Positions 16,495 to 26,042 are shown, counted from the first letter of the stretch. The stretch is DNA of 64,000 bases from SB11 sp964584305 (GCA_964584305.1 CAZOZL010000011.1:18092-82091), one strand, 5' to 3'. Numbers and translations: made by a program. Notes: generated by a model from the letters alone, not told the origin.

Positions 16495-18855
16495 ATGTGG
16501 GAGAAAGCCGCCAGTATTATTCTTCGTAACCGTATAGTTCTAATATCGGTTACTATACTTATTACTTTAGTAATGGGCTTTTTTGCTACGAAAATTAAGC
16601 TCACCTACGATTTACCCAAAATTGTCCCGCCTGATGATCCTGAGTATGTTAAATATATAGAATTTAAAGAAACTTTTGGGAATGATGGGAACGTAATTTT
16701 ATTAGGACTACAAAGTGAGAAAATATACCAGAAAGATTTTTTAAACAGCTACTATAAACTAAGTAAAGAACTTGAGGGTATAGACGGGGTGAAAAATGTT
16801 ATCTCATACCCTACACTGCAAATTCTTACACGAGTAGATTCTGTGGCAGAACTGCGCTTAATCCCCTTAATGCGTGATACCATAAGCACGCAACAAGAAG
16901 CCGATAGCTTGTGGAATATAATTATACAACAAAAGTTTTATCAAGGGCTGGCTTTGAAAAAGGAAAGCAACTTTGTGATAACAGGGGTTACACTAAATAA
17001 GGATAAGCTAAATGATAAAAGCCGTATAGCGGTAATAAATAACTTTTTAGCCATTACCAAAGCCTTTGAAGCTAATAATAATGTTGAGTTTAAAATATCG
17101 GGTTTGCCGTATATACGCACCATATTTTCAGCCAAAATAAGTAATGAGTTAAAACTTTTCACACTACTATCACTGGTAGTTTGTGGCATAATAATGCTGT
17201 TGTTTTTCCGCAGTTTCAGCTCTTTACTATACTCATTAGTAATAGTAGCTATAGCACTGGTGTGGTCTTTGGGTTATATTGGTATGCTGGGCTATGAGAT
17301 TACCGCAGTATTAGGCGTTATCCCTCCACTAATTGTAATAATAGGTATTACCAACTGTATTTATTTACTTAATAAATACCATGCTGAATATAAAAGTCAT
17401 AACAACAAGCCAAAGGCTTTAGTTAGAGTAGTTTCACGTATAGGTAAAGCTGCTTTTTTAACCAATTTTACCACTGCGGTAGGTTTTGGGGTTTTTTATT
17501 TTTCGGGTAGCCCTATTATGAAAGAGTTTGGCTTGGTTGCCTTTCTTAGCATCATGTCGGTATTTGTAGTTTCTATGATTACAGTGCCTGTAATGTTTAG
17601 CTTTTTGCCTGCCCCCACATATCGCCAAACCAAACATTTAGATAACAAGTATCTTGAAGGTTTTATTGATAATTTATTTTGGTTTATTCAAAACCGCCGC
17701 CGTGTAATATATGCCGTAGCTTTTGTAGTTCTTTTAGGTTCTGTTTATGGAATAACCAAACTTAGAGCCTTAGGGCACGTAATTGATGATTTGCCCAAAA
17801 AAGCCAAGATAAGCAAAGATTTAAAGTTTTTTGAGAAAGAAATCAACGGCGTAATGCCGCTTGAGATAGTGATAGATACCAAACGCCCTAATGGAGTGAA
17901 AGATACCCGAACACTTCAGAAAATGGAACGTTTGTATAGGGCGTTAAAAAAAATGCCCGAACTATCAAAACCTGTTTCGGCTGCCGAGTTAATAAAATAT
18001 GCGCACCAAGCCTATGCCTATGGCGATAGCAATTACTACCGCATTCCCAGCGCATTAGACCTAAGCAGTATTACAAGCTATATACCCAACCGTAAAGGCT
18101 CTAAAAACTTGCTAAAAGGTTTTGTAGATAGTACTTACCAAAAAGCCCGTATAAGCATACAAATGGCTGATGTAGGCAGTGATAGTATGCCAGGTGTAAA
18201 AAACAGGGTACGCGCAGAGATTGACTCTATTTTCCCTGTTGATGAATATACTGTAACGCTCACAGGTACAAGTATTCTATTTATGAAAAACAACCAGTTT
18301 TTGGTAGAAAGTTTAATACAAAGTGTACTCATAGCCCTTGGCGTAATTACCCTGCTTTTGGTTACTCTTTTTGGCTCATGGCGAATGATACTTATATCAA
18401 TAGTGCCTAATATTATTCCTTTATTAGTTACATCGGGTATAATGGGATTTTTCGATATTTTTTTAAGACCTTCCACCGTTATTGTGTTTAGTGTTGCCTT
18501 TGGTATATCAGTAGATTTTACTATTCATTTTGTAGCAAAATACCGTATGGAATTAAAACGCCATAATTTTAGAATAAAAGAATCGGTACAGGCTACCTTG
18601 CACGAAACAGGTACAAGCATGGTATATACCGCCATTATACTGTTTTTTGGGTTTAGCATTTTCGATTTCTCCACCTTTGGAGGCACAATGTGGTTAGGCA
18701 TACTAACTACCATTGCGCTTGTAATATCTTTACTCACCAATATTTTAGTATTGCCCAGCCTATTATTATCCATAGAAAAACGCATTATGCAACGTGAAAT
18801 GAAGGTAAAACCCATTTTAAATATTGCTGATGATGCTGAAAAAGAGGAAGATTAG
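16495..18855 (+). CDS. MMPL/RND superfamily transporter
   Basis: A 786-residue inner-membrane protein of the RND superfamily, MMPL/patched-like class. It has the two-fold RND layout. Helix 1 is near residues 14-34, followed by a large extracytoplasmic loop. A cluster of five helices spans about residues 220-390 (LFTLLSLVVCGIIMLLFF onward). A second lead helix is near residue 405, then a second loop, then five more helices from about residue 605. Conserved polar TM segments are visible (GITNCIYLLNKYHAEY in the first half, GISVDFTIHFVAKYRMEL in the second). Proteins of this class move hydrophobic or lipid-like substrates using the proton gradient. The substrate here is unknown. It is monocistronic with its own promoter. 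Confidence 0.88.
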   Translation: MWEKAASIILRNRIVLISVTILITLVMGFFATKIKLTYDLPKIVPPDDPEYVKYIEFKETFGNDGNVILLGLQSEKIYQKDFLNSYYKLSKELEGIDGVKNVISYPTLQILTRVDSVAELRLIPLMRDTISTQQEADSLWNIIIQQKFYQGLALKKESNFVITGVTLNKDKLNDKSRIAVINNFLAITKAFEANNNVEFKISGLPYIRTIFSAKISNELKLFTLLSLVVCGIIMLLFFRSFSSLLYSLVIVAIALVWSLGYIGMLGYEITAVLGVIPPLIVIIGITNCIYLLNKYHAEYKSHNNKPKALVRVVSRIGKAAFLTNFTTAVGFGVFYFSGSPIMKEFGLVAFLSIMSVFVVSMITVPVMFSFLPAPTYRQTKHLDNKYLEGFIDNLFWFIQNRRRVIYAVAFVVLLGSVYGITKLRALGHVIDDLPKKAKISKDLKFFEKEINGVMPLEIVIDTKRPNGVKDTRTLQKMERLYRALKKMPELSKPVSAAELIKYAHQAYAYGDSNYYRIPSALDLSSITSYIPNRKGSKNLLKGFVDSTYQKARISIQMADVGSDSMPGVKNRVRAEIDSIFPVDEYTVTLTGTSILFMKNNQFLVESLIQSVLIALGVITLLLVTLFGSWRMILISIVPNIIPLLVTSGIMGFFDIFLRPSTVIVFSVAFGISVDFTIHFVAKYRMELKRHNFRIKESVQATLHETGTSMVYTAIILFFGFSIFDFSTFGGTMWLGILTTIALVISLLTNILVLPSLLLSIEKRIMQREMKVKPILNIADDAEKEED

Positions 18856-18856
18856 A

Positions 18857-18923
18857 CAATGTGTTAATTTGAATATTTGGTAATTTGAAAATATGTGGCT
18901 GCCATCTTGGGCTTGTTGAAAGG
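18857..18923 (+). repeat. Dispersed intergenic repeat, family A copy 1
   Basis: This segment, downstream of the MMPL gene, matches the reverse complement of 52505-52575. The shared features in order are: aatgt, taatttgaa, atttg, aatttga, then the best block tgtggctgccatcttg, followed by gc and tttgaaagg-like ends. Identity over about 55 bases looks well above chance. It is non-coding in both places. Confidence 0.7.
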
Positions 18924-19013
18924 TGCTATTTTCACCCTCGTATAAGGGGATAGAGGAATAAATAAGAGATAGTCAAACTCAAACAAAAAAAAACTGTAAA
19001 CTAAAAGCGAAGC

Positions 19014-22000
19014 GTGAGCAAGTATAAAGAATATAAAAAAATTGATTTCCCTGCTTTTGAAAAGGAAATATTAGCCTTTTGGAAAGAGAATAAAATATTT
19101 GAAAAAAGTGTAAGCAACCGTAAAGGCAAACCCACCTTTACCTTTTACGAAGGACCGCCTTCGGCAAATGGTATGCCTGGTATTCACCACGTTATTAGCC
19201 GTACTATAAAAGATGTTTTTTGCCGATACAAAACCTTACAGGGGTTTCAGGTAAACCGCAAAGGAGGCTGGGATACACACGGTTTACCTATTGAGCTTCA
19301 AGTAGAGAAAAAATTAGGCATTACCAAAGACGATATAGGTAAAAAAATAAGCGTAGAAGCCTATAACAAAGCCTGCCGTGAGGATGTACTGAAATTTAAA
19401 CACGCTTGGGATGATATTACCGAAAAAATAGGCTACTGGGTAGATTTGGACAACCCCTACATAACCTATGAAAATAAATATATAGAAACTTGCTGGAATT
19501 TACTGAAACGCCTGTATGATAAAAATTTATTGTATAAAGGTTATACTATACAACCCTATTCTCCCGCAGCAGGAACAGGTTTAAGTAGCCACGAGTTAAA
19601 CCAACCCGGCACCTACCAAAATGTAAAGGATACAACGGTAGTAGCCCAGTTTAAAGTAAAAAAACAAGAACACTCTACTTTTTTGTTTAAAGGTGCAACA
19701 GAAGATGACAATGTATTCTTTTTAGCTTGGACAACCACCCCTTGGACATTGCCAAGCAATACCGCATTGGCAGTTGGCAACAAAATAGAGTATGTGGTTG
19801 TAGATACTATTAATACCTATACAGGCATAAAAATAAGAGTAGTATTAGCTAATGCTTTGCTGGGCAAATATTTTAATCCTGAAAATGAAAACGGTGATTT
19901 CTCTACCTATAAAAAAGGAGATAAGAACCTTCCCTATAAAATAGTAAACACTATAAAAGGCAGCCAACTTGTAGGCTTGCAGTATGAGCAACTATTGCCC
20001 TACGCACAACCTCAAGAAAAGGGCGATACTTTTAGGGTAATTATAGGCGATTTTGTTACCACCCAAGACGGTACAGGTATAGTACACATTGCCCCTACCT
20101 TTGGTGCTGATGATATGCGGGTAGCCAAGCAGGCGGGCATTGCCCCTATGCTGGTAAAGGATGACGAGGGCGATTTAGTGCCTTTAGTAAACCTGCAAGG
20201 ACGTTTTAGACCAGAAATGCACGACCTCGAATTTGGTTTTGCGGGCGAGCCTGTAAAAGCTGAATACCTTAGTGATGAGGAAAAAGAAGCCCAACGCATA
20301 AAACAAGGGCGTGATAAATACCTAACGGTGGATGAGCGAATATCCATTAAGCTAAAACAGGAAAACAAAGCCTTTAAAGTTGAGAAATACGAGCATACCT
20401 ACCCCCATTGTTGGCGTACGGATAAGCCCATATTATACTATCCGCTAAAAAGCTGGTTCATAAAAACTACCGCAGTAAAAGACCGCCTAATAGAGCTAAA
20501 CAAAACCATTAACTGGAAACCAAAAAGCACAGGAACAGGCAGGTTTGGCGATTGGCTAAACAACCTTGTTGACTGGAATTTATCGCGCAGCCGCTATTGG
20601 GGCACTCCCCTGCCTATATGGCGAACCGAAGACGGGACAGAGGAGATTTGCATAGGTTCTTTAGAAGAATTAGTTACTGAAATAGATAAAGCCGTTGTTG
20701 CGGGTGTTATGGAACACAATCCATACAAAAACCACCAAGGGAAAGACATAAGTGAGTTTGGCACGGAAGACGGCATTGATTTGCACCGCCCGTTTATAGA
20801 CCATGTAAAACTGGTTGCACCAAGTGGAAAACCCATGAAACGTGAAACCGATTTAATAGATGTGTGGTTTGACTCGGGAGCTATGCCCTACGCACAATGG
20901 CATTTCCCTTTTGAGAATTTAGACGTTTTTAAAAACAATTACCCTGCTGATTTTATAGCCGAAGGTGTTGACCAAACTCGGGGTTGGTTTTTTACATTAC
21001 ACGCTATTTCGGTAATGCTTTTTGATAGTGTAGCCTATAAAAATGTAGTAGCAAACGGGTTGGTTTTAGATAAAAAAGGCAACAAAATGTCAAAACGTTT
21101 AGGCAATACCGTTGATCCTTTTACTACCGTTAATACTTATGGTGCTGATGCACTACGCTGGTACTTATTGTCCAACTCATCGCCTTGGGACAATACCAAG
21201 TTTGACATAGAAGGCGTGAAGGAAACCCAACGAAAGTTTTTTGGAACTTTATATAATGTGTACGGTTTTTTTGCTTTGTATGCCAATATTGATAGGTTTA
21301 TCTATGCCGAAAAGGAGATTGAGCTTAAACAACGCCCCGAAATAGACCGCTGGGTATTATCAATGCTAAATACATTGATAAAAGAAGTAGAACTAACCAC
21401 TGATGATTACGACCCTACCAAACCCACCCGCGCCATCGAAGAATTTGTTACTGAACATTTAAGTAACTGGTATGTACGTTTATGCCGCCGCCGTTTTTGG
21501 AAGGGCGAGTATAGCGAGGATAAAATTTCAGCCTACCAAACCTTATACACCTGTATGACCACCGTTTGCAAGCTAATGGCAAGTTTTTCGCCTTTTTATG
21601 CAGATATGTTGTACAAAGATTTGAACAGTGTAAGCAAAAAAGAATCACACCAGTCGGTACACCTTAGCAATTTCCCAAAAGCTGATGAAAATATAATTGA
21701 TAAAACCTTAGAAGAGCAAATGCTTTTAGCACAAGGCATATCATCAATGGTGTTATCGCTACGCAAAAAAACCAATATAAAAGTGCGCCAGCCGCTACAA
21801 AAAATATTAGTACCCGTAGTTAATAATGCTTTTGCCGAAAACTTGCAGCACATTAAAAATCTTATCCTTTCAGAGGTTAATGTAAAAGAATTGGAATACT
21901 TAACCGAAGAAAAACTTAGACTGGTAAAAAAAGTGAAGCCTAATTTTAAAACCTTAGGAGCAAAATTGGGTAAAAATATGAAGATAGTGGCGGGCAAAGT

Positions 22001-22445
22001 AGCTCAATTTACACAAGATGATATTCGCCAACTTGAAAGTGATGGAGGAATAGATTTAGAACTTGGCACAGAAAAATTCCGTCTTCAATTAGCCGATGCT
22101 GAAATAATATCAGAAGATGTACCAGGGTGGCAGGTTGCCGTTGATGGAAAACTTACCGTAGCACTGGATATTGATATAAGCCCTGAGTTGTTACAAGAGG
22201 GCATTGCACGTGAACTTATCAACAGGTTACAAAACCTTAGAAAGGAGATGGAATTTGAGGTTACAGATAAAATAATAGTACAAGTGGAGCGCAATGAACA
22301 AATTACAAACGCACTAAACAAACACAAAAACTATATTTGCGCCGAGATACTGGCGCAAGATTTGCAAATAGTTGATACTACCACCAATACCAAAACAATA
22401 GAAATAAACGATATAACAATAAACGTTTCTATAAACAAAGTTTAA
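19014..22445 (+). CDS. ileS: Isoleucyl-tRNA synthetase (long, eukaryote-like type)
   Basis: Charges tRNA-Ile with isoleucine. At 1143 residues it is the long type 2 IleRS, common in Bacteroidota and in general less sensitive to mupirocin. The GTG start is chosen because SKYKEYKKIDFPAFEKEILAFW is the normal family N-terminus. The ATP-binding HIGH motif appears as PGIHH at about residue 55, preceded by FYEGPPSANGMP. KMSKR is at about 691. The editing domain (TTPWTLPSNTALAV) and the anticodon-binding part (FSPFYADMLY and the DUF5915-type tail) are present. It heads a probable operon with the DksA-like gene and lspA, an order often seen in this phylum. Confidence 0.96.
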   Translation: MSKYKEYKKIDFPAFEKEILAFWKENKIFEKSVSNRKGKPTFTFYEGPPSANGMPGIHHVISRTIKDVFCRYKTLQGFQVNRKGGWDTHGLPIELQVEKKLGITKDDIGKKISVEAYNKACREDVLKFKHAWDDITEKIGYWVDLDNPYITYENKYIETCWNLLKRLYDKNLLYKGYTIQPYSPAAGTGLSSHELNQPGTYQNVKDTTVVAQFKVKKQEHSTFLFKGATEDDNVFFLAWTTTPWTLPSNTALAVGNKIEYVVVDTINTYTGIKIRVVLANALLGKYFNPENENGDFSTYKKGDKNLPYKIVNTIKGSQLVGLQYEQLLPYAQPQEKGDTFRVIIGDFVTTQDGTGIVHIAPTFGADDMRVAKQAGIAPMLVKDDEGDLVPLVNLQGRFRPEMHDLEFGFAGEPVKAEYLSDEEKEAQRIKQGRDKYLTVDERISIKLKQENKAFKVEKYEHTYPHCWRTDKPILYYPLKSWFIKTTAVKDRLIELNKTINWKPKSTGTGRFGDWLNNLVDWNLSRSRYWGTPLPIWRTEDGTEEICIGSLEELVTEIDKAVVAGVMEHNPYKNHQGKDISEFGTEDGIDLHRPFIDHVKLVAPSGKPMKRETDLIDVWFDSGAMPYAQWHFPFENLDVFKNNYPADFIAEGVDQTRGWFFTLHAISVMLFDSVAYKNVVANGLVLDKKGNKMSKRLGNTVDPFTTVNTYGADALRWYLLSNSSPWDNTKFDIEGVKETQRKFFGTLYNVYGFFALYANIDRFIYAEKEIELKQRPEIDRWVLSMLNTLIKEVELTTDDYDPTKPTRAIEEFVTEHLSNWYVRLCRRRFWKGEYSEDKISAYQTLYTCMTTVCKLMASFSPFYADMLYKDLNSVSKKESHQSVHLSNFPKADENIIDKTLEEQMLLAQGISSMVLSLRKKTNIKVRQPLQKILVPVVNNAFAENLQHIKNLILSEVNVKELEYLTEEKLRLVKKVKPNFKTLGAKLGKNMKIVAGKVAQFTQDDIRQLESDGGIDLELGTEKFRLQLADAEIISEDVPGWQVAVDGKLTVALDIDISPELLQEGIARELINRLQNLRKEMEFEVTDKIIVQVERNEQITNALNKHKNYICAEILAQDLQIVDTTTNTKTIEINDITINVSINKV

Positions 22446-22469
22446 AAAAAACTTAAAAACTATACAGCT

Positions 22470-22853
22470 ATGGAGAAAGAGAAAACAAGTTACAGCGACT
22501 CTGAACTACAAGAATTTAGAGACTTGATTAATAAAAAACTAACCAGTGCCAAAGAAGAACTGGGACTACTGCAAGACGGAATTTCAAACTCTAGTACAAA
22601 CGGGGTGGATGATACAAACAACGCTTATAAAACTTTAGAGGATGGTTCTGCCACACAATCAAAAGAAAATTTAAGCCAGTTAGCCGCTCGCCAACGTAAA
22701 TTTATTGATAACTTAGAGGCTGCCATTATCCGTATTGAAAACAAAACCTACGGCATTTGTAAGGTTACAGGTAAACTGATAAAAAAAGAACGTTTGCTTG
22801 CCGTACCTCATACCACAATGAGCATGGAAGCCAAAGTAAGCCAATACAAATAA
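22470..22853 (+). CDS. TraR/DksA family protein lacking most zinc cysteines
   Basis: A 127-residue DksA/TraR-like regulator. DksA-type proteins insert a coiled coil into the RNA polymerase secondary channel and modulate initiation, often with ppGpp. The N-terminal two-thirds is an antiparallel coiled coil with an acidic, polar tip around residues 38-60 (SSTNGVDDTNNAYKTLEDGS). The C-terminal finger reads YGICKVTGKLIKKERLLAVP. It keeps one of the four zinc cysteines, and the second pair is replaced by TMSMEAK. This zinc-less form is usual in Bacteroidota homologues. The gene sits 24 nt after ileS and 10 nt before lspA, so it is probably co-transcribed with both. Confidence 0.88.
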   Translation: MEKEKTSYSDSELQEFRDLINKKLTSAKEELGLLQDGISNSSTNGVDDTNNAYKTLEDGSATQSKENLSQLAARQRKFIDNLEAAIIRIENKTYGICKVTGKLIKKERLLAVPHTTMSMEAKVSQYK

Positions 22854-22863
22854 AATCCCTTTA

Positions 22864-23532
22864 ATGGCGCAACAAGAGACAAAACGCAACATACATCCTA
22901 TTTGGCTGGTAGTAACAGTACTATTAGTACTTATTGCCGACCAAAGTTTTAAATACTGGATAAAAAAAAATTTTGCCTTTGGCGAGGAACGCCATATAGC
23001 TGGCGATTGGTTTATACTCCATTTTACTGAAAACAATGGTATGGCTTTCGGGTTAGAGTTTGCTGGAAATTACGGGAAGCTAATACTTACCATGTTTAGG
23101 ATACTGGCAGTAGGTGGAATTATCTATTATATTGTTTATCAGCTAAAACATGGTGGGCATAAAGGTTTTTTAATTTGTTTAGCCCTAATACTGGCAGGTG
23201 CAGTAGGAAACATTATTGATAGTGTTTTTTATGGTGAATTATTTAGTGATATTAACCGCTACCAAGGCAGTTGGTTCTATGGGCAAGTGGTAGATATGCT
23301 TTACTTCCCTGTAATAGAAAGCCACTACCCCAGTTGGTTTCCATTTTATGCAGGCGAGCAATTTATATTTTTTCGCCCTGTGTTCAACCTTGCTGATGCT
23401 TCAATTAGTTCAGGCGTAATTGTTGTTTTCTTATTTCAAGGAAAATTCTTTAAAAAGAAAGAAGATGAGCTAAACGAAAATACCCCTACCCCACCCGCTA
23501 ATGACGACGGCGTTGAAACTGTTGAGGAATAA
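22864..23532 (+). CDS. lspA: Lipoprotein signal peptidase (signal peptidase II)
   Basis: An inner-membrane aspartyl protease that removes signal peptides from prolipoproteins after lipidation. The four membrane helices are clear: about residues 12-30, 68-90, 98-116 and near 180. The conserved segments are FTENNGMAFGLEF, then GNIIDSVFYG with the first catalytic Asp, and FNLADASISSGV with the second. At 222 residues it is longer than the 160-170 of proteobacterial forms. The extra length comes from a periplasmic insertion between the catalytic segments (about residues 122-165, containing YFPVIESHYPSWFPFYAG) and from a polar C-terminal tail. Several substrates, the Cys-anchored lipoproteins, are encoded in this window. 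Confidence 0.94.
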   Translation: MAQQETKRNIHPIWLVVTVLLVLIADQSFKYWIKKNFAFGEERHIAGDWFILHFTENNGMAFGLEFAGNYGKLILTMFRILAVGGIIYYIVYQLKHGGHKGFLICLALILAGAVGNIIDSVFYGELFSDINRYQGSWFYGQVVDMLYFPVIESHYPSWFPFYAGEQFIFFRPVFNLADASISSGVIVVFLFQGKFFKKKEDELNENTPTPPANDDGVETVEE

Positions 23533-23595
23533 TGCTTTATAGCTTAAAGTAAATCAGGCTTATATAATATGAGATAACGATGTACATACGTTAAA

Positions 23596-24240
23596 TCAAG
23601 GCGAAAGCCTTACTATTTTCCAAAAGTCATTTCCTTTTTTTACGTATTTCAACCTATCGTGCAATCTACTGGGGCGACCTTGCCAAAACTCGACCTTTTC
23701 AGGCATTAGCCTATACCCTCCCCAATGCGGTGGGCGCAATACTTCTTTATTAGCATAGTGAGCAGTAAGTTTTTTTAATTTTTTGCTTAAAACCTCCCCG
23801 CTTTCAATTTCGGTACTTTGTTCAGAAACCCAAGCCCCTATTTGGCTTCCTTTGGGTCTGCTGGCAAAATACGCATCTGATTCTTCACTCAATACCTTCT
23901 CTACCTTCCCATTAATACATACCTGCCTTTCCAACTCTGCCCAAAAAAAATTTAATGATGCAAAGGGATTTATAGCCAACTGTTGCCCCTTATCACTATG
24001 GTAATTTGTAAAAAATACAAACCCTTTTTCATCAAACCCCTTTAGTAATAGTATTCTATTCGAGGGTATTCCCTCTGGTGTTGCAGTTGCCACACTCATT
24101 GCGTTAGGTTCTATTACTTCGGCTGCCAATGCTTCACTAAACCACTTGTCAAACTGCTTAAAAGGATTGGCAAGCATATCTTGTTCACCCAAACTGGCAG
24201 CTTGATAATCTGTTCGTATTTCTGCAATATTTTTGGTCAT
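23596..24240 (-). CDS. pdxH: Pyridoxamine 5'-phosphate oxidase
   Basis: An FMN enzyme that oxidises pyridoxine or pyridoxamine 5'-phosphate to pyridoxal 5'-phosphate, the last step of B6 salvage. The 214 residues match the family length. Diagnostic segments are DIRTDY-like EIRTDYQAASL near the start, the FMN-binding RILLLKGFDEKGFVFFTNY with SDKGQQLAINP, SRPKGSQIGAWVSEQS, and the C-terminal PPHWGGYRLMPEKVEFWQGR followed by RLHDRLKY. It starts 27 nt after ffh on the same strand and probably shares its transcript. The 3' end faces lspA convergently with no clear terminator between. Confidence 0.96.
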   Translation of the reverse strand: MTKNIAEIRTDYQAASLGEQDMLANPFKQFDKWFSEALAAEVIEPNAMSVATATPEGIPSNRILLLKGFDEKGFVFFTNYHSDKGQQLAINPFASLNFFWAELERQVCINGKVEKVLSEESDAYFASRPKGSQIGAWVSEQSTEIESGEVLSKKLKKLTAHYANKEVLRPPHWGGYRLMPEKVEFWQGRPSRLHDRLKYVKKGNDFWKIVRLSP

Positions 24241-24267
24241 CGTTAGTTTTTTACAGCTACTATTTTT

Positions 24268-25596
24268 TTATTTTCTAAATGGTAAACCTTTCATACTGCG
24301 CCCTGCACCTTGTAGCTTGTTCATGGTTTTCATCATTTTACGCATATCCTCAAATTGTTTCATTAGCTGGTTTACCTCCTGTATATCTCGCCCCGCCCCC
24401 ACTGCAATACGTTTACGGCGAGAACCATTCATAAGCGAAGGGCTTTTGCGTTCGGCAGGTGTCATAGATTGGATAATGGCTTCAATATGTTTAAAAGATT
24501 CATCGCTCACATCCACATCTTTCACTGCCTTGCCAATACCGGGTATCATCCCCATCAAATCTTTTAAATTACCCATTTTTTTGATTTGTTGTAACTGGCT
24601 ATAAAAATCCTCGAAGTTAAACTCGTTACGGCTTATTTTCTTTTGTAGTTTCTCTGCCTCGTCTTGGTCAAAAACATTTTGCGCACGTTCTACCAGCGAA
24701 ACAATATCGCCCATCCCCAAAATACGCTGCGCCATACGGTCGGGATGGAAAACATCTAAAGCATCCATCTTCTCACCCATACTCATAAACTTAATGGGCT
24801 TTTTCACTATTGATTTTATGGATAATGCTGCACCACCACGTGTATCTCCATCCAGTTTAGTAAGTACAACACCATCAAAATCCAATCGCTCATTAAAGGC
24901 GGCGGCTGTGTTTACAGCATCTTGCCCCGTCATAGCATCAACAACAAAAAGAATTTCATTAGGATTAACAGCCTTTTTTACATCAGCTATCTCCGTCATC
25001 ATTTTCTCATCTACACTTAAACGCCCCGCAGTATCTATAATTACAGTATTCAGTGCATTTTGTTTGGCATATTTAATAGCATTTTTAGCTATTTCAACAG
25101 GGTTTTTATTATCTTCCTCTTTGTAAACTTCAACACCTACCTGCTCTGCAAGCACGCTCAATTGGTTTATTGCCGCAGGTCTATAAACGTCTCCAGCAAC
25201 TAATAATACTTGCCTTCCTTTCGCTTTTAAATGATTGGATAACTTACCCGAAAAAGTGGTTTTTCCCGAACCTTGCAAACCCGCTATAAGTATAATGGCT
25301 GGATTACCGCTTATATCAATATCTACTTTATCACCGCCTAATAATTGTGCTAACTCATCGTTCACAATTTTAGTCATTTGTTGCCCTGGTGAAACACTTG
25401 TGAGTACGTTTGCACCCATCGCTTTTTCTCTTACAGTATCAGTAAAAATTTTTGCAATTTTGTAGTTAACATCGGCATCTATAAGGGCTTTGCGAATTTC
25501 TTTAACAGTTTCGGCTACGTTTAGCTCGGTAATTTTCCCTTTACCACTTAGTGATTTAAAGGCTCTCTCAAGTTTGGAACTTAAATTGTCAAACAT
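24268..25596 (-). CDS. ffh: Signal recognition particle protein Ffh
   Basis: The GTPase and RNA-binding protein of the signal recognition particle, which targets nascent membrane proteins to FtsY and the translocon. The protein has 442 residues. The helical N domain starts MFDNLSSKLERAFKSLSGKG. The G domain has GLQGSGKTTFSGKL at about residue 105, the DTAGRL and TKLDGDTRGG motifs, and the M domain is methionine-rich with RRKRIAVGAGRDIQEVNQLM, the SRP RNA-binding helix-turn-helix. The tail is Met/Lys-rich. The divergent neighbour is the DCC gene 29 nt away. A possible -7 (TAACTTCG, plus 25619-25626) falls inside the start of that gene. No SRP RNA gene was seen in this window. Confidence 0.97.
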   Translation of the reverse strand: MFDNLSSKLERAFKSLSGKGKITELNVAETVKEIRKALIDADVNYKIAKIFTDTVREKAMGANVLTSVSPGQQMTKIVNDELAQLLGGDKVDIDISGNPAIILIAGLQGSGKTTFSGKLSNHLKAKGRQVLLVAGDVYRPAAINQLSVLAEQVGVEVYKEEDNKNPVEIAKNAIKYAKQNALNTVIIDTAGRLSVDEKMMTEIADVKKAVNPNEILFVVDAMTGQDAVNTAAAFNERLDFDGVVLTKLDGDTRGGAALSIKSIVKKPIKFMSMGEKMDALDVFHPDRMAQRILGMGDIVSLVERAQNVFDQDEAEKLQKKISRNEFNFEDFYSQLQQIKKMGNLKDLMGMIPGIGKAVKDVDVSDESFKHIEAIIQSMTPAERKSPSLMNGSRRKRIAVGAGRDIQEVNQLMKQFEDMRKMMKTMNKLQGAGRSMKGLPFRK

Positions 25597-25615
25597 CTTA
25601 TATAACGTATTTTTG
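25586..25615 (+). promoter_or_regulatory. Promoter of the DCC-family gene
   Basis: TTG at 25586-25588, 19 nt, then TATTTTTG at 25608-25615 fits the Bacteroidota consensus apart from the first base of the -33 box. The -33 box lies within the ffh start region, so the two divergent genes overlap their control elements. The -7 box ends 10 nt before ATG 25626. Confidence 0.65.
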
Positions 25616-25625
25616 GGGCGAAGTT

Positions 25626-26042
25626 ATGAATTTGACAGAAGAATATAGCAACCATGGCATAGTGTTATTTGATGGTGTGTGTAATTTGTGTGATAGTAGT
25701 GTACAGCTAATTATTAAACACGATAAGAAAGACTTTTTTAGGTTCGCAGCATTACAATCAGAAAACGGTGAAAAAATACTGAAAGAAGCAGGTTTGCCCG
25801 CAAATTTTTTAGAGACTTTTGTGTATTACGAAAAGGGCAAATTTTATACTGCATCTACGGCGGCTTTACGCATTAGCAAACATATGAGCGGCGCATGGAA
25901 ATTATTTTATGCCTTACTGATTATACCTCCACCATTACGAAATACTATTTATCGTGTAGTAGCAAATAACCGCTATAAAATATTTGGCAAACAAAAGGAA
26001 TGTATGATACCCTCTCCCGAGTTAAGAAAAAAGTTTATCTAA
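25626..26042 (+). CDS. DCC family thiol-disulfide oxidoreductase-like protein (DUF393)
   Basis: A 138-residue protein of the DUF393/DCC family, named for a conserved Asp-Cys-x-x-Cys motif and predicted to have a thioredoxin-like fold. The motif appears as VLFDGVCNLCDSSVQLIIKHD at about residues 13-33. It is followed by FRFAALQSENG and, later, STAALRISKHMSG and the C-terminal YRVVANNRYKIFGK segment, all family features. Its redox partner is unknown. It is divergent from ffh. Its last 8 bases overlap the 3' end of the convergent 1260-residue surface protein gene, so neither gene can have a terminator between the stops. Confidence 0.9.
   Translation: MNLTEEYSNHGIVLFDGVCNLCDSSVQLIIKHDKKDFFRFAALQSENGEKILKEAGLPANFLETFVYYEKGKFYTASTAALRISKHMSGAWKLFYALLIIPPPLRNTIYRVVANNRYKIFGKQKECMIPSPELRKKFI

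Noticed and set aside
18924..19013. Leader of ileS considered for a T-box or other riboswitch
   Set aside because: No T-box core sequence or specifier stem was found, and T-boxes are not typical of this phylum.
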